DNA from: Siphlonurus alternatus
Taxonomy: Eukaryota > Arthropoda > Insecta > Ephemeroptera > Siphlonuridae
Assembly (NCBI GenBank): GCA_949825025.1
Contig: OX463787.1
Span: 1,302,001-1,366,000 of the forward strand
Direction: 5' to 3'
Length of the DNA: 64,000 bases
Position 1 is the stretch's first letter, and every line of letters starts with the position of its first letter. A program made the translations under genes and the position numbers. Under the pieces are notes generated by a model that searched no databases, was not told where the DNA came from, and worked only from the letters and a program-made list of their open reading frames with translations. Below are positions 34,700 through 46,700 of the stretch, piece by piece.

Positions 34700-36125
34700 A
34701 AATACTTTTATTAAATTTGAGGCATTCAGATATACAGTGAAAATAATACATGTGGATTTGCTATTTTATTACATTTGAATAAATTAATTATGCAGAAATA
34801 TTTACCCTGTATAGTGATACATATTTTTGTTAAATATATCCGGACTCAATTTTCAAGGTATGAATGAATTAGTAATTTTATTACTTTCTATAATTTCAAT
34901 GACAAAATTAATTCCACAGAATCAAAATCAATGTCATATTATCTCAATAAAACTCAGGTATCAAAACTCCCTATTATTGTGCATAATATTATCATACCTG
35001 ACCCTGAAACTAGCGGAACTCGGTAGTTAAATTGTTAAAATAACCCCTCGGGATTTCAGACATGTGGTTAAGATTTGCTGGAGATTTGATATAAAAATTA
35101 TAGCGGAAATGAAACCTCAATTTTTATAATTTTTTTCCAGATCTATGCTTTTTTGTATATACACTTCTTGCTTTTGAAAATTTCTTTTACTTTTACCCTA
35201 GCTATCAAGGGAGGGGAGGGGAGAGAGGTTGAGATGACCCCATAATTCTTGTAAAGTGGGGAGAAAATATAAAATGCCGCTCCAAGAATTAAGAAAAAAA
35301 AATAAAGTCCCTAGTTAAGCAGCGAGTACAAGTATATTTCCAAGCACAAAAAATAATAAATTGTTTTTTATAACATATTGATTTAAAATATTTCAATTAA
35401 AAAGTGTGTCATTTCAACCCCCCTAGCTCTCTCCATTTTAGCTCACAATATAACAATATAACAATAGCAATATAATTGTAGGTAAAAAAATTAAATGTTT
35501 CAAAGAAGTGAAATTGTATATAAATAGCTATAATACCGTAAAAGACGAGTAATAGATGAAGTTGAGGCTACGACTATACAGCACTTAATATAGCATCAAT
35601 GATATGGCAATAAAATTATGCAAATCTATATAAATAATTATGAAACTGTATTAAAATATCAATTAAATTTGAGTGGGATATATAATATAACCTGATGATC
35701 GAACCAACAGAAGAAATTAAAGAATTTGGCGCACTTTGAAATTTTGTACTTATTATCATGTGTAATAAAAGATATTTTCAAATTAAATAAACAAACTTAT
35801 TTAACATTTTTAAAAATTAAAATACTTAAAAAAATCATTGTATTAAAATTATTTTACAAAAACATGAAAGTTTCATTTCTCCATGTAAATTAGTCAACTT
35901 TACAAATTCATAAATAAAAAACTAGCTCGAATTTGTATACCTGATATTTTAGCTACTGATATGGGATGTAGAGGAGAAAATCATTTTATTTTATTTTCAT
36001 AATTTTCATGAATGGGATTTTTTTTTTTTAACATTCCACTTAACATTAAATTTGTGAACTGATGATAATTTCTGCAAGTTGAAGAGAAGGCGTGGTCGGA
36101 TATTGTTGTTCGTTGAAATATTTCT
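34700..36125. other. AT-rich stretch, nothing recognised
   Basis: No gene, RNA or repeat family supported; a purine-rich patch lies at about 35208-35225. Confidence 0.4.
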
Positions 36126-36128
36126 GTC

Positions 36129-36299
<171 letters not shown>

Positions 36300-36822
36300 T
36301 AGCCTTCACGCTGCAGGAATCATCCCAGATGATTCAGTTCCATTTAATTGAACACAAGAACAGATTACTGCATTTGATACAATTCGAAAAATTCCATTCT
36401 CTTAACGTGATTGTTAAATTGTTATGTGAAGTTTATTTCTAAGAAATGAGTCATTCACATAACAATTGCTTGAATTTAACACAACAATTTGATCTACATG
36501 ATTGTTAACTTTCATTTAGATTGATAATAATGTGGTTACTTAATGTAATATTGAGTCGATTGCAATAATATCTTAAAATCATCACTTTATATAATGGTTT
36601 TAAAAAATATGTAGATAAAATTAATATTTTTAGAAAAAATTTACATATTTCAATTTAGTTTCTTTAGAAATAAAAAATCCTTTAAAATTTTTATTGTAAA
36701 TTACTACCCCTATAAAAAGAATTTCATTTTCAGCCTGTATTTTATTGTAAGGAAAAATTGTATCGTGATGTAATACCGGCTTAAAAGACAAGTATTTTAG
36801 GTACAAAAATGTAAGTAATGTG

Positions 36823-36970
36823 TACTCGCCGTCTTGGAAAATTTCCTTTTGTGGCCTTGTTAATCACTAAGTCCCGTAAGAATAACATCATAGGGCAGGA
36901 TATGGTGATTATTAATGCGGCTGCAAGTAAAGAAAAATAAATAATAATAATTCGACAAGTGCATGTACAA
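36823..36970. mobile_element. Family K foldback copy with insertion
   Basis: TCGCCGTCTTGGAAAATTTC, CCTTGTTAATCACTAAGTCC and CGTAAGAATAACATC, then GGTGATTATTAATGCGGCTG. The right arm is interrupted by an AAATAAATAATAATAA stretch. Confidence 0.55.
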
Positions 36971-37261
36971 TTGATTTTATCATGAATTTCCATGAAACGA
37001 CAAGGAACAAAATGCCTGGACAATCATTTCCCTTCTAGTACCAAGAAATAACAATAATATTACACCATGTCAATTGTCTTTTTTTCGAATAACGTAAATT
37101 TATAATATATATATACGCTGTTTATATTGGTGTGCTAGTTATCGCCAGTAGACAAAATTTAACCTAACATCGAGCTTGGAAAAAAGTGGCCACATTCGAA
37201 TTTTAGTTAAAAATTATTTTTTTATTATTTTTTTTTTAAGTCTTACAAGTATATACGTACC

Positions 37262-37490
37262 CCTAAGAGCTTACAGCTCGCGGCGGGGTAATAGGTAGAG
37301 ATAAGGTAGGGAAAGGATGTTGGCCACGGCTTGTTACACATCATAGCATTCGCTGAGGTGATACTGAGGGAACCGTGGAAAACCTCAGTCAGGACGGACA
37401 CCTCTACTTTTTATCAATAGACTAAAGTAATGGTCACAGCCTGGGGAACCACACACAAGTGCATCACTGCACTGGGTGGAAAGTATACAT
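37262..37490 (-). mobile_element. SINE body, inverted, without the 5S head
   Basis: Read on the minus strand it runs TTTCCACCCAGTGCAGTGAT, GTGTGGTTCCCCAGGCTGTG, AGTAGAGGTGTCCGTCCTGA, ACTGAGGTTTTCCACGGTTC and ends near CCTACCTTATCTCTACC. The first two thirds match the body at 24915-25040. Confidence 0.7.
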
Positions 37491-37747
37491 TACAACATTA
37501 CAAAATTTAAAGTTTGATTGATGTCCATTTGAAATACATACAATTAAAATAAACTTCTTTTTTCGACACTTTGAGGATAGAATTTATCCTCAATTGCCGA
37601 CATGTGCATATTTTCAAATGAAAGAAGACACAATTATATTTTATTAAGGTTATTACTACACAAAATTTAAATATGCCGAAGGAATTGTTTCTTTTTTTTT
37701 TTTCTTTTCTTTTTTTTTTTTTCATATTGTGAATTTTTCTATGATTT

Positions 37748-37874
37748 CTTTAATCCCTCACAACATTACATAAAATCGTACTGCTAAACACTCTGACGTC
37801 ACAGTCATGCAAATCTTTAACATGCAAGTCCAGACACACGTCACTGCGACTTTTTCCTCGATTTTAAGGATGTT
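37748..37874. mobile_element. Family H MITE abutting a family A MITE
   Basis: AATCCCTCACAACATTACAT, CACTCTGACGTCACAGTCAT and GCAAATCTTTAACATGCAAG, ending TTTAAGGATGTTAG where the family A element begins. Confidence 0.6.
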
Positions 37875-38084
37875 AGTCGGATTCACATGGCGATTTTTAC
37901 CATGAGACGAGTCGTGAATAATGCGCACTTGTTGTAACATCCATTGACTGCCATATTTCGCGTTTAAAAGAAAAAGAGTATCGTAATTAATGCGATTCCC
38001 GACGAATTCGCCGCCGCATAGGATTTCACAGCTTTTACTTCAAAATCGTGTCGCATCGCCAATGTCGCCATCTGAATCCGCCTT
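37875..38084. mobile_element. Family A MITE, complete
   Basis: TCGGATTCACATGGCGATTT to GTCGCCATCTGAATCCGCCT, with TTCGCCGCCGCATAGGATTT inside. Confidence 0.85.
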
Positions 38085-38087
38085 ATT

Positions 38088-38222
38088 TAAGCCGGTATTA
38101 CACCATACAATTTTTCTAATTATTGCATACATTTTTTCCTTACAAGAAAACACAAATTCCATTTATTTGTATGGAAATGAAATTTTCTTGTAAGGCAAAA
38201 TTGTATCGTGAAATACCGGCTT
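38088..38222. mobile_element. Foldback MITE with AAGCCGGTATTACAC ends
   Basis: AAGCCGGTATTACACCATAC and AATTTTTCTAATTATTGC on the left; GTAAGGCAAAATTGTATCGT and GAAATACCGGCTTTA on the right. A right half alone occurs at 36725-36785 (AAAATTGTATCGTGATGTAA, TACCGGCTT). Confidence 0.7.
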
Positions 38223-38517
38223 TAGACAATTAAAAATTAAAACAAAAAATTAAGAAACATAACACGAGAGGTCCTGCATCTAAATATGCAATAAAAAATT
38301 AATGAAAATATTTCTTAGAAGTTCGTTCACTAAAGTCACCTAAATTACTCAATTTAACGATTGATTTTGACGCTTCATAAAATCAATAAAAAGACCGCGA
38401 CTGTTAATATTCTTGATCAGCACGCCCACAAGAAATCCTACAGAAAGAGAAACCATCTGTGCAAGCTCCCTCCATTCACTCCACGTACTTCGCGGCTCTG
38501 TTAACTCTTTATAGAAT

Positions 38518-39668
38518 ATTAATTATGCGTGTAATAGCTTCTTACGTGCAGCTAATTACGTAATATCATGACCTCACTCGCAATGTTACGTATTCGCAAA
38601 TCAGTATGCCGTCGATCATCGGGGAAATGATGCTAATATTTTATATATTGATTTATTGTGGTTTCAATTGTATGTATTTAGTACTTGGATAATACTTTAT
38701 GTCAGTGTTCAATGAACTCAATATTATGCAAACTTCGTTCTGTGCTACGTGAAGGATCAGTTGCACTTTTAAGATACTCGTATTTAAAATATTCTATAAA
38801 ATAGAAAATTGTTATTTTAAATTTTTTATTACAAATCTTGAATTAACAAAAAGTTAAAATAAAAAATAATGCATTATATAATATCAATAAATGAAATTAC
38901 ATAAATATATGCAAATTTCAATAAAAATGTTTTAAATATTTTTAAGTTTTTAACATTTTTTATATAAGAATATTACAATGGTTAAAATATAAAGCAAATT
39001 ATTATTCAACGATTTTTTAGTATATTTAAAATAATAATTTAAAAAGAAGTATTTATAATAAAAATAAATATATTTTATCAAATCCACCTGCCATTACATC
39101 AATATTGTAAAACATTATATTTGAGAACCTACAAGATGGCCTGGTGCTGTATTATTCAAATTTAGGTTTGTTATTTTAAAAATGCTATGGAATTAGATTA
39201 GTATATTTAATATACGTGATCTACAGTATGCTGTAAATCCAACGATTGAAGTAAAATAAAATTATATTTTTTATACCATGCATTACCAAAGATTGAGAGG
39301 GGAGAAAATGACCAATTGATTTAAAATTTATTACAAATTTTTGTCTCACCTTTTCTTATTATTTCTTTACATAAATTTACGTTGACCTCTAGCTAAGGAT
39401 TGTTCTTTAGATTTTTTGAAAGTGATTTATTTAATAGACATGTTTTTCCGCATTATCAGAGTCCTGGGTCATTTTATTTCCCCTCCTTCTTTGTTAATTG
39501 TGCGTGTTTTATCTTGATCATAAGCTTACGTGCAGATAATTATGTAATATCATGACCTCACTCGCATGTTACGTATTTACAACTGTAGATCATCGGGGAA
39601 ATTATGGTTATATTTTATACTGATTTATTGTGGTTTCAATTCTATGTATTTAGTATTTGGATTACATG
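38518..39668. repeat. Pair of direct repeats about 1 kb apart
   Basis: 38518-38698 and 39500-39668 share AATATCATGACCTCACTCGC, GTTACGTATT, GATCATCGGGGAAAT and ATTTATTGTGGTTTCAATT in the same order. This is a diverged local duplication of about 180 bases. The sequence between is AT-rich and unremarkable. Confidence 0.75.
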
Positions 39669-40102
39669 AGTTGTGTGCTTTACCTTTTTCACAGCCATGG
39701 TTCAATAAACCTCCCTGCCAAATTTAATTAGTACATATTTGAATGGAATTATTAGTTGGATTTATTGAAAATTTTCAAATTGATAATGTAAAACTATACT
39801 TCACTGTAAATATTCACAAATGAAGATTATTATAACGTTGTTATTTTGCATGTTCTATCTTTGTACCACGTCTTTGTTTGAATTTTTACTTTTTTGGGTC
39901 CATGTTATCAACATTAAACCAAAGTTATTGAAAATATTTTTAAAAAAAATTAAAGAGCACTTACCGTCCTTTCGTAAGGATATATTTGATCTGCTCATTA
40001 TATAATATGTTATCAATTAAAAAAGAAATTAAAATTTTATAAATCCTTTCTACATTTTGTGTATAGTTTTTACAGTACATTATTTCCATATTTCCTTCAT
40101 AT

Positions 40103-40303
40103 GAAGGCGAACTTACATGTCATTCGACCCGATGCGAATAATGCGCACTTGCTGTAACATCCATTGGCGGCCATATTTGGCGATTAAAAGAAAAAGAGTA
40201 TCGTAATTAACGAGATTACCGGCGAATTCGCCGCCGCATAGGATTTCACAGCTTTTACTTCAAAATCGCGCCGCATCGCCTTCGTCGCCATTTGAATCCG
40301 CCT
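40103..40303. mobile_element. Family A MITE
   Basis: GAAGGCGAACTTACATGTCA (decayed left end) to TCGTCGCCATTTGAATCCGC. The centre TTGGCGGCCATATTTGGCGA is intact. Confidence 0.75.
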
Positions 40304-40309
40304 AAATTA

Positions 40310-42525
40310 GTATTTAAAGTGATGCTGGTGATGCATTTATGCTTTAATGTGTATTTTTTTTTTCAGTCTTTATATCGATTTTAAATATTTGAATAAATTT
40401 TAATAATATATTTTATTCCATTCATCATCGCAAATTTTAATCGAGATTGATTTATAATTACTACGTGTTTGATCTTTAAGCATTGTCAACAACGATCAGA
40501 ATTCATTGAAAATTATTATATTTATTAATGAAGTATTTTTTAAATGAGCAAATACTTTTTTGAAATAAAATGCTAATAAAGTCAAGCATTATTACGAATA
40601 AAAATAATTACTTGCATCAATAATTAAAAAATAATTTTCAACATTATCATATTTTTCATTATTGAGACTAAAAATAATGCAAACTACTATTTGTTAAATC
40701 TTTTTAAAGCCTTGTAGGTTTCACAATATAAAGAAAAATATAAATAGTTCAGGTAAATCTCGTAAGTTGATAGAAATGTCGCGAATCTCATGTTCAATAA
40801 ATCGTAAATATAGTTCAAGGCTGTCGTGTCTGTCCTCTCCTTATTTGGTAAAAACTACTCAGCGACACCCCATCAGATTTTAGCACTCCGGTTTGGCTAC
40901 CTTTTTGTCATGTGACTCGCAGTGGCATACTTGCTACTTACCGTCTGGCGTATCTCAACGTGTCAAATTTCCAAGGTCACCGGGGTCACAATTAATTGAC
41001 ACGTGGGGGTGACCATTCTAGCTTCGGTGTCCACGGTTTCCTTAATATATTAATTTAAATTGAAAAGTTAGTACGTGGATATGAGAATTCGGTGTAAAAC
41101 TTGTACTATAATTGAAAAATTTCGTCTTCAACTCATCCTTTACAAGTCTAAATCTAATCTTTTTATTTCTAAAACACATCTTATTTCCTCTTCGCTCAAA
41201 GTGAGGAAAAAATGAAGACAAAATTATAATATTTTATGCTCAAGAATAGGAAGAAAGAGTTAAACTCGTATTTTTCCCTATTTTTTTCATCTAAAATGGT
41301 ATAGCTTCAATGAACAAAATTATGAAAATAATGAAAAATTATTATTTTATTTTTGGAGGAATGAAAACAGGAAGGACAACTTGAAATATAATTAAACTGT
41401 TTAGAGATGGAATTTAGAGAGAAAGCATGGCATAAATTCTTTTCACTATATAATGTATTGATACCGAATAGAAGATCACCATATGAGAATGTATGATAAA
41501 ACGTTTATTACACTATATTACAATTATCAATGCATTAGATTAAATTTATTACATAATATCCAGTCTAGTTCTTAGAATTAATATTAATTTTAAAGCTTTT
41601 GCATTAGAAAATACTTATATGACTGCTGACCACACCAAGTTATTGAAATCAGGCCCTCACTTCCCACAAAAATTTTCACTCGGCATCAAATTCTCTCAGA
41701 CAAACTTGGAGACTTTCCTAGCGGGCATTCAGATCTCTCTTAACTTGAGCAGTGATATAACATTCGTTTTTATGTTGTAGTGTTATGTGAACAATATTTA
41801 AAAAAAATGTTAAGTAAAAATTTAATACTAAATTTTTAATTTAAATTAATATTAATAATATTAACTTTTTATTCTTCATTTTTTTAAATTTATTTTTATT
41901 TTTTTAATTTGCAAAGATATTAGTAATTAAAATTAAATTAATTTTTAGTTAAATTTTTTCATTTTAAAAATTAAAATATAAAAAAACTTTATATTTAATA
42001 ATTTATTTAAAAAATTACATTGAACCATCCCATATAATCTCAACCACCATCGTTAATAATTACAAAATGCATTTTACTTGCACAAGCTAAAATTTATCTG
42101 TAACAATTTATTTGTGGAAATAAATTCATGTTAACAATATACCCGACTTCTTACATGATGCTATCATGAGGCTAATAGTAGAAGATAAAATGTAAAACCT
42201 GAGGACATGACAATTTTTTTGAGCAATATTTTTAATTTTTTTTTTTTAACATCCTCCACATTGCATGATATGAAAATATTTCAGTGACTGTGACGTCACA
42301 ATATTTTGTGCCACGTGGATGGAAAAAAAAACTAGTTTTCTGAATTGTACACATGCAATAAAAATAATTATGCAGGACGATATTTTTATTTCAGAAGCTT
42401 AATATAGTGAAACCGATTTTAAGACGTTTTACGAATTTATGTTTTGACTAGTCTTGTGTATACAGTTACGATCAGTCACTCAATCAAAACATAATATAAA
42501 ACTCATGTGTTTTGTCGATTGATTT
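40310..42525. other. AT-rich stretch with a family G copy and a family H half
   Basis: No gene seen. A family G copy is at 41108-41300 (AATTGAAAAATTTCGTCTTC and TCGCTCAAAGTGAGG) and a family H half at 42246-42322 (AACATCCTCCACATTGC, GACTGTGACGTCACAA). A SINE-core fragment lies at about 41028 (GTGTCCACGGTTTCCTTA). Confidence 0.5.
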
Positions 42526-42529
42526 CCTT

Positions 42530-43245
42530 AGTATGAACCCAAGGTTGAATAAAGAACCCATGGAAACTATTGACAGAGAGGTCAGTGAAGATACAAGATT
42601 AAATAACTTTTAGGAATGTATCGAGATATTTCTAAATATTTAATATTTTGCATTGTCCATCCTTTGATATCTATGCCTGATTAAAATATCCTTTGATACC
42701 CTCTCAAATTGATGAAGTAAACATTCATATTTTTTAGCAGGGTCACTAAGGGAACCATGGAAACCTAAATTAAGATAGACGGTAATAAAAAATACCATCA
42801 AATGATGCAAAAACGTCACCAAAAATTAACATTTATTAAAAACTTCTTTTACACGTAATCAAGGGATGACTGAAGAAACCATGGAAACCTTAGTCAGAAT
42901 GGTCTGGATTAATAAATACCACAAATCAGAAATGTGAATTTATATGAATAAAAATCTAAAAAAAAAAACATGTTTATTTTAATAATTTGCATTTTAAAAG
43001 TAACAATTTTAATTTTGAGTTTAATTTTTTTAATATTCCCCCTGGAAATAAATCTATATATTGTTTAATTAGAGAAACGGTGGATAAAGAAACCATGGAA
43101 ACCACAATCAAAATGATCGTTAGTATTAATTACCACACCAAACGGATGCAAAAATTATATAATTAAAATTTTTATTTTCTTCACAAGCATATAAAATAGA
43201 CATGGCTAAAGAAACGCGTAAACCAGTCAATATGGTCGTTATACC
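42530..43245. repeat. Irregular array of the SINE core motif
   Basis: A motif close to AGAAACCATGGAAACC, followed by a TCAnnATGGTC-like tail, recurs at about 42553, 42747, 42871, 43088 and 43211, all on the same strand. Spacings are 120 to 220 bases. The spacers share pieces such as ATTAATAAATACCACA / ATTAATTACCACACC and GATGCAAAAA. It looks like a degenerate tandem repeat built on the core motif of the SINEs in this window. Confidence 0.6.
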
Positions 43246-43248
43246 CTA

Positions 43249-43495
43249 GTTGAAAAATTACGTCTACAACTCATCCTTTACACGCGCGTCTAAGCCTGAT
43301 ATTTTTATCTCTAAAACACATCTTATTTCCTCTTCGCTCAAAGTGAGGATGAAATGAAGACAATATTTCTAACATTTTGTGCTCAAGAAGAGTAAAAAAG
43401 ACGTAATCTCGTCTTTTTTCCTCTAAAATGGTGCAAAATAAGAGGAGAAAAGACGAGAGCAGAGCTTAAATATGAAATTTATTTCAACTCTAGCC
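43249..43495 (+). mobile_element. Family G element, complete, just upstream of Gasp
   Basis: CTAGTTGAAAAATTACGTCT to AATATGAAATTTATTTCAAC, carrying CTCAAAGTGAGGATGAAATG and GCTCAAGAAGAGTAAAAAAG. It ends about 190 bases upstream of the likely Gasp start of transcription. Confidence 0.75.
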
Positions 43496-43655
43496 GCCAA
43501 GTTAATGCATGATTTGCCGCCAAATATTCCTTATTATTTCCTTCCCTTGAAAAGTGGCTGCTTGATGTTAGAAGTTTTGGCTGGCGGTATAGTAGGTCAA
43601 TCAGGCGGGGTCTCGGCTGCAGGTTTCTCTCTCGCAGCTTGTGGAGGGGAGGCAG

Positions 43656-43690
43656 ATATAAGAAGAGACGCCGCTCGCTAGCTCACAAAA
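43656..43690 (+). promoter_or_regulatory. Likely core promoter of Gasp
   Basis: GATATAAG at 43656-43663 is a TATA-like element. A TCACA initiator-like site lies about 27 bases further on, at about 43682, leaving a 5' UTR of about 30 bases. The preceding 200 bases are more GC-rich than the surroundings. Confidence 0.5.
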
Positions 43691-43715
43691 GGGTTGATAT
43701 CCACAGTGAATAAAC

Positions 43716-46700
43716 ATGAAGTGCTTCGTTGTTCTAGCAGCGATCCTCGCCATCGGTATGTTCTCATTTACTTTATTAGTGAAGTGTGCGAGTGTGATGT
43801 GATACGACGATTTCGATACATCGATTAAATTAATTCATTTTAACTGCAAATTATATGCAATTTACGAAGATTTGAAGTCAATACATCGATAAATTCAATT
43901 AAATTAATTCATTTTAACTCCAAATTCAATTCAATTTACGACGATTTGAAGTCATATCAACAATACATCGATAAATTCAAATAATTTAATTCATTTTTAA
44001 TATAAATTCAATTTATGACGATTTGAAGTCAATACATCGATAAAGTCAAATAATTTAATTAATTTTCATTGAACATTAAATTCAATTTAATAAAGAGTTA
44101 AGTTTTAACTGTGGATTTGTATATTTATTTTACGATTTTTAATCTACAGTCTAAAATTAAATTAAATCTCTTTCAGACATTTTCTTTTTTGCACCCTGTT
44201 CTGAAATATTTCTTGTTATTTGACTGTGACTTCTGCTACATATATAATATTATTATTTCGTTTGAATCTCCGATATTTTTTATTTGTGGAAAAATTAGTT
44301 TAAAAACAAATATTTCCATTGTTACCGCGAATTTGTGCATATTTTCATGTTTTTTTCAGAGTTACAAACTAAACAATTATATTCATTTCTTTACTATAAT
44401 ATTTTTATTGTAATATTTTTTTGTGAATAAAGGTGGATTTTCTTGTTCAAAAATAACATGAACGCAGAAGAGCATTGTACTTCATTTGAAATTGTTAGTT
44501 ACCTAAGTCAATATATTGCAAGTGCTTGTTGCATCACATAATTTCGAATTATTTTAATTTAGTAAATCATATTTTAAGATGGATTTAACTTCATAAATTT
44601 CAAATATACGTCGTTATTTAAAGTTAACATGTGCCTTTTTATATTTGCTAATGCTACTTATACTTAACACTGTAAAAGAAGCTGTACTACTGACAAAAAG
44701 TACGCAAACGACTCAAGTTAATAACTAGTTTTTTTTTATATTCTTTGTTCAGTAATTAAACACTAAAAACGGAAATGTGCTTAAGGTTTATGGTACTATC
44801 TAATTAAATATCATAATGACCTTAAATACACGTTAACTCTTCACGGCTTGCTAACTCTGTGCATGCTTTTTAAATCAGATAGTAATTTAACACGTAAAGG
44901 ATATGGCGAAAGCTAGTTGGCATATGCACTGTAATGCATCTCTTTCTCTGTATGGCCTCAAGCACAAGATTACCTCATTTAAATGGTGTCAGATAATTAA
45001 GGACAAAAAGTAATTTTTAACTACCAAAATGATTATTTAATGCATCAATGCTGCCCTCGAACGATCGTATAGAAATTTCTAACTGGTAATAAAAATATTA
45101 ATAACTTTTGGCTTTCTAATAACTGTTTATATTTTTAAAATATGGGTTGAAAATTTTATTGCATAATATCGTTCTAAGAATTCATTACAATTGTTTAAGA
45201 ACTCGTTTTAATTTTTTGCATGCAAAATTTCTATAATTAGGTGTTAAATAATTAATATTAATAAATAGCAAATTTCTCTGAAACAATTGTTTATTCAAAA
45301 TCAAAGTTTCGCAATTTAATTAATGGATTTTATGCATGAAGTGCTTTGATACTACAGTATATTAATGAATGAAAATTATTTATGATTAATTAAGGCAATA
45401 GTTGTTCAATAATACATAATTTTGTAATTAATAGAAAACCATGCACGAAATAATACAAATTTATTTCTTAATATTTATTAATACTAAATATTTATATTTA
45501 AACTACGATAAGTATTATAATTAATGGTTATCAAAGCCCTCTTGGACCGCTAATGTACACTTGTCACTTCGGAAAATTTTCACTTTAGCCATGTCCAGTA
45601 ATAATAACACATAATGATTAACATGGCTGCAAGTGAGAAATTTTCCAAGGTGACTAGTATTCAAATATTCAAGGAATCATTCAATTAAATATTAAAACAC
45701 AAGTGCATTGAACTCTAATATAACATATCGCCACACATAAGAAGTAGATCAATAAAAAAGATACGTAAGGTTAAGGGTACTACACTATAGAGAAAGTTAG
45801 TATCTGTTAGTGCCAGCTTCAAAAAAAGGAAAATATATATATTTTTTTTTTTTTACTCACATGCTGGCACACGTTCTGCACTGCTTATCTGGGCCAATTT
45901 CACCCTTTCTCCGACAATTTCTACTCTTTTTATATTTCAAGATCATGCATGTCGATACATCGAAGGTCTTTATCACAATGTGTGTTAGCTGCTTTCTACA
46001 TGTGTACTTTTATAAAAATTGGTCGTGTCATGTGTTACTTTTTATAGATTTTTTATATACCCAATCATATTAGAGCCACGTTAGTATAATAATTTATCAG
46101 AGGAATAGTGTATGAAATTCATCTACTACATCTTAGTATCTTTACTGACTATACATCCTTCATTAATGCATGTATTTGTTAATGTTTCACACTTTTTTAT
46201 AACGCTATCGGCATTTATATTTCTAATTTTCACAGTGTGTTTATACATAAAAATATATTAAATATAATATATTTCATTAATTTTTATTAAATTGTATTAA
46301 AATTAAGATATTTTGCATTTTTTAATTATTTTTATTGTTTTAATTATGAAAAATAGTACAAATATCTATTCATTTTTTTTTTAATATTTGCTTTGATAAT
46401 TTAAATACATTAATTGAAAGAAATTAAATTTCAATTTCCATTTTTTTTTATTCTATTATATCATAAAATTTAATATCATATCTAATTAAAAATTCGGAAG
46501 CCCAAAATTTTGACGACGATAAATTTGGATATTAAGGAAGTACAAAAATAACTTTCTATTGACTCTGCCCCGCCTATGTTGATCTAATGAAGACTGAGGG
46601 AAAGTGTCTGTAGCTACTCCACCTTGGACGCAGCCGCAGGGGTCTCACACTTAAATATAGGTCTGCTCCTTTCACTTTCATGCAGTGTTATGACATCAAA

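Noticed and set aside
44111..44413. 100-codon frame in Gasp intron 1
   Set aside because: Phe/Ile/Asn-rich composition of AT-rich DNA, with no domain and no matching phase to the Gasp exons.
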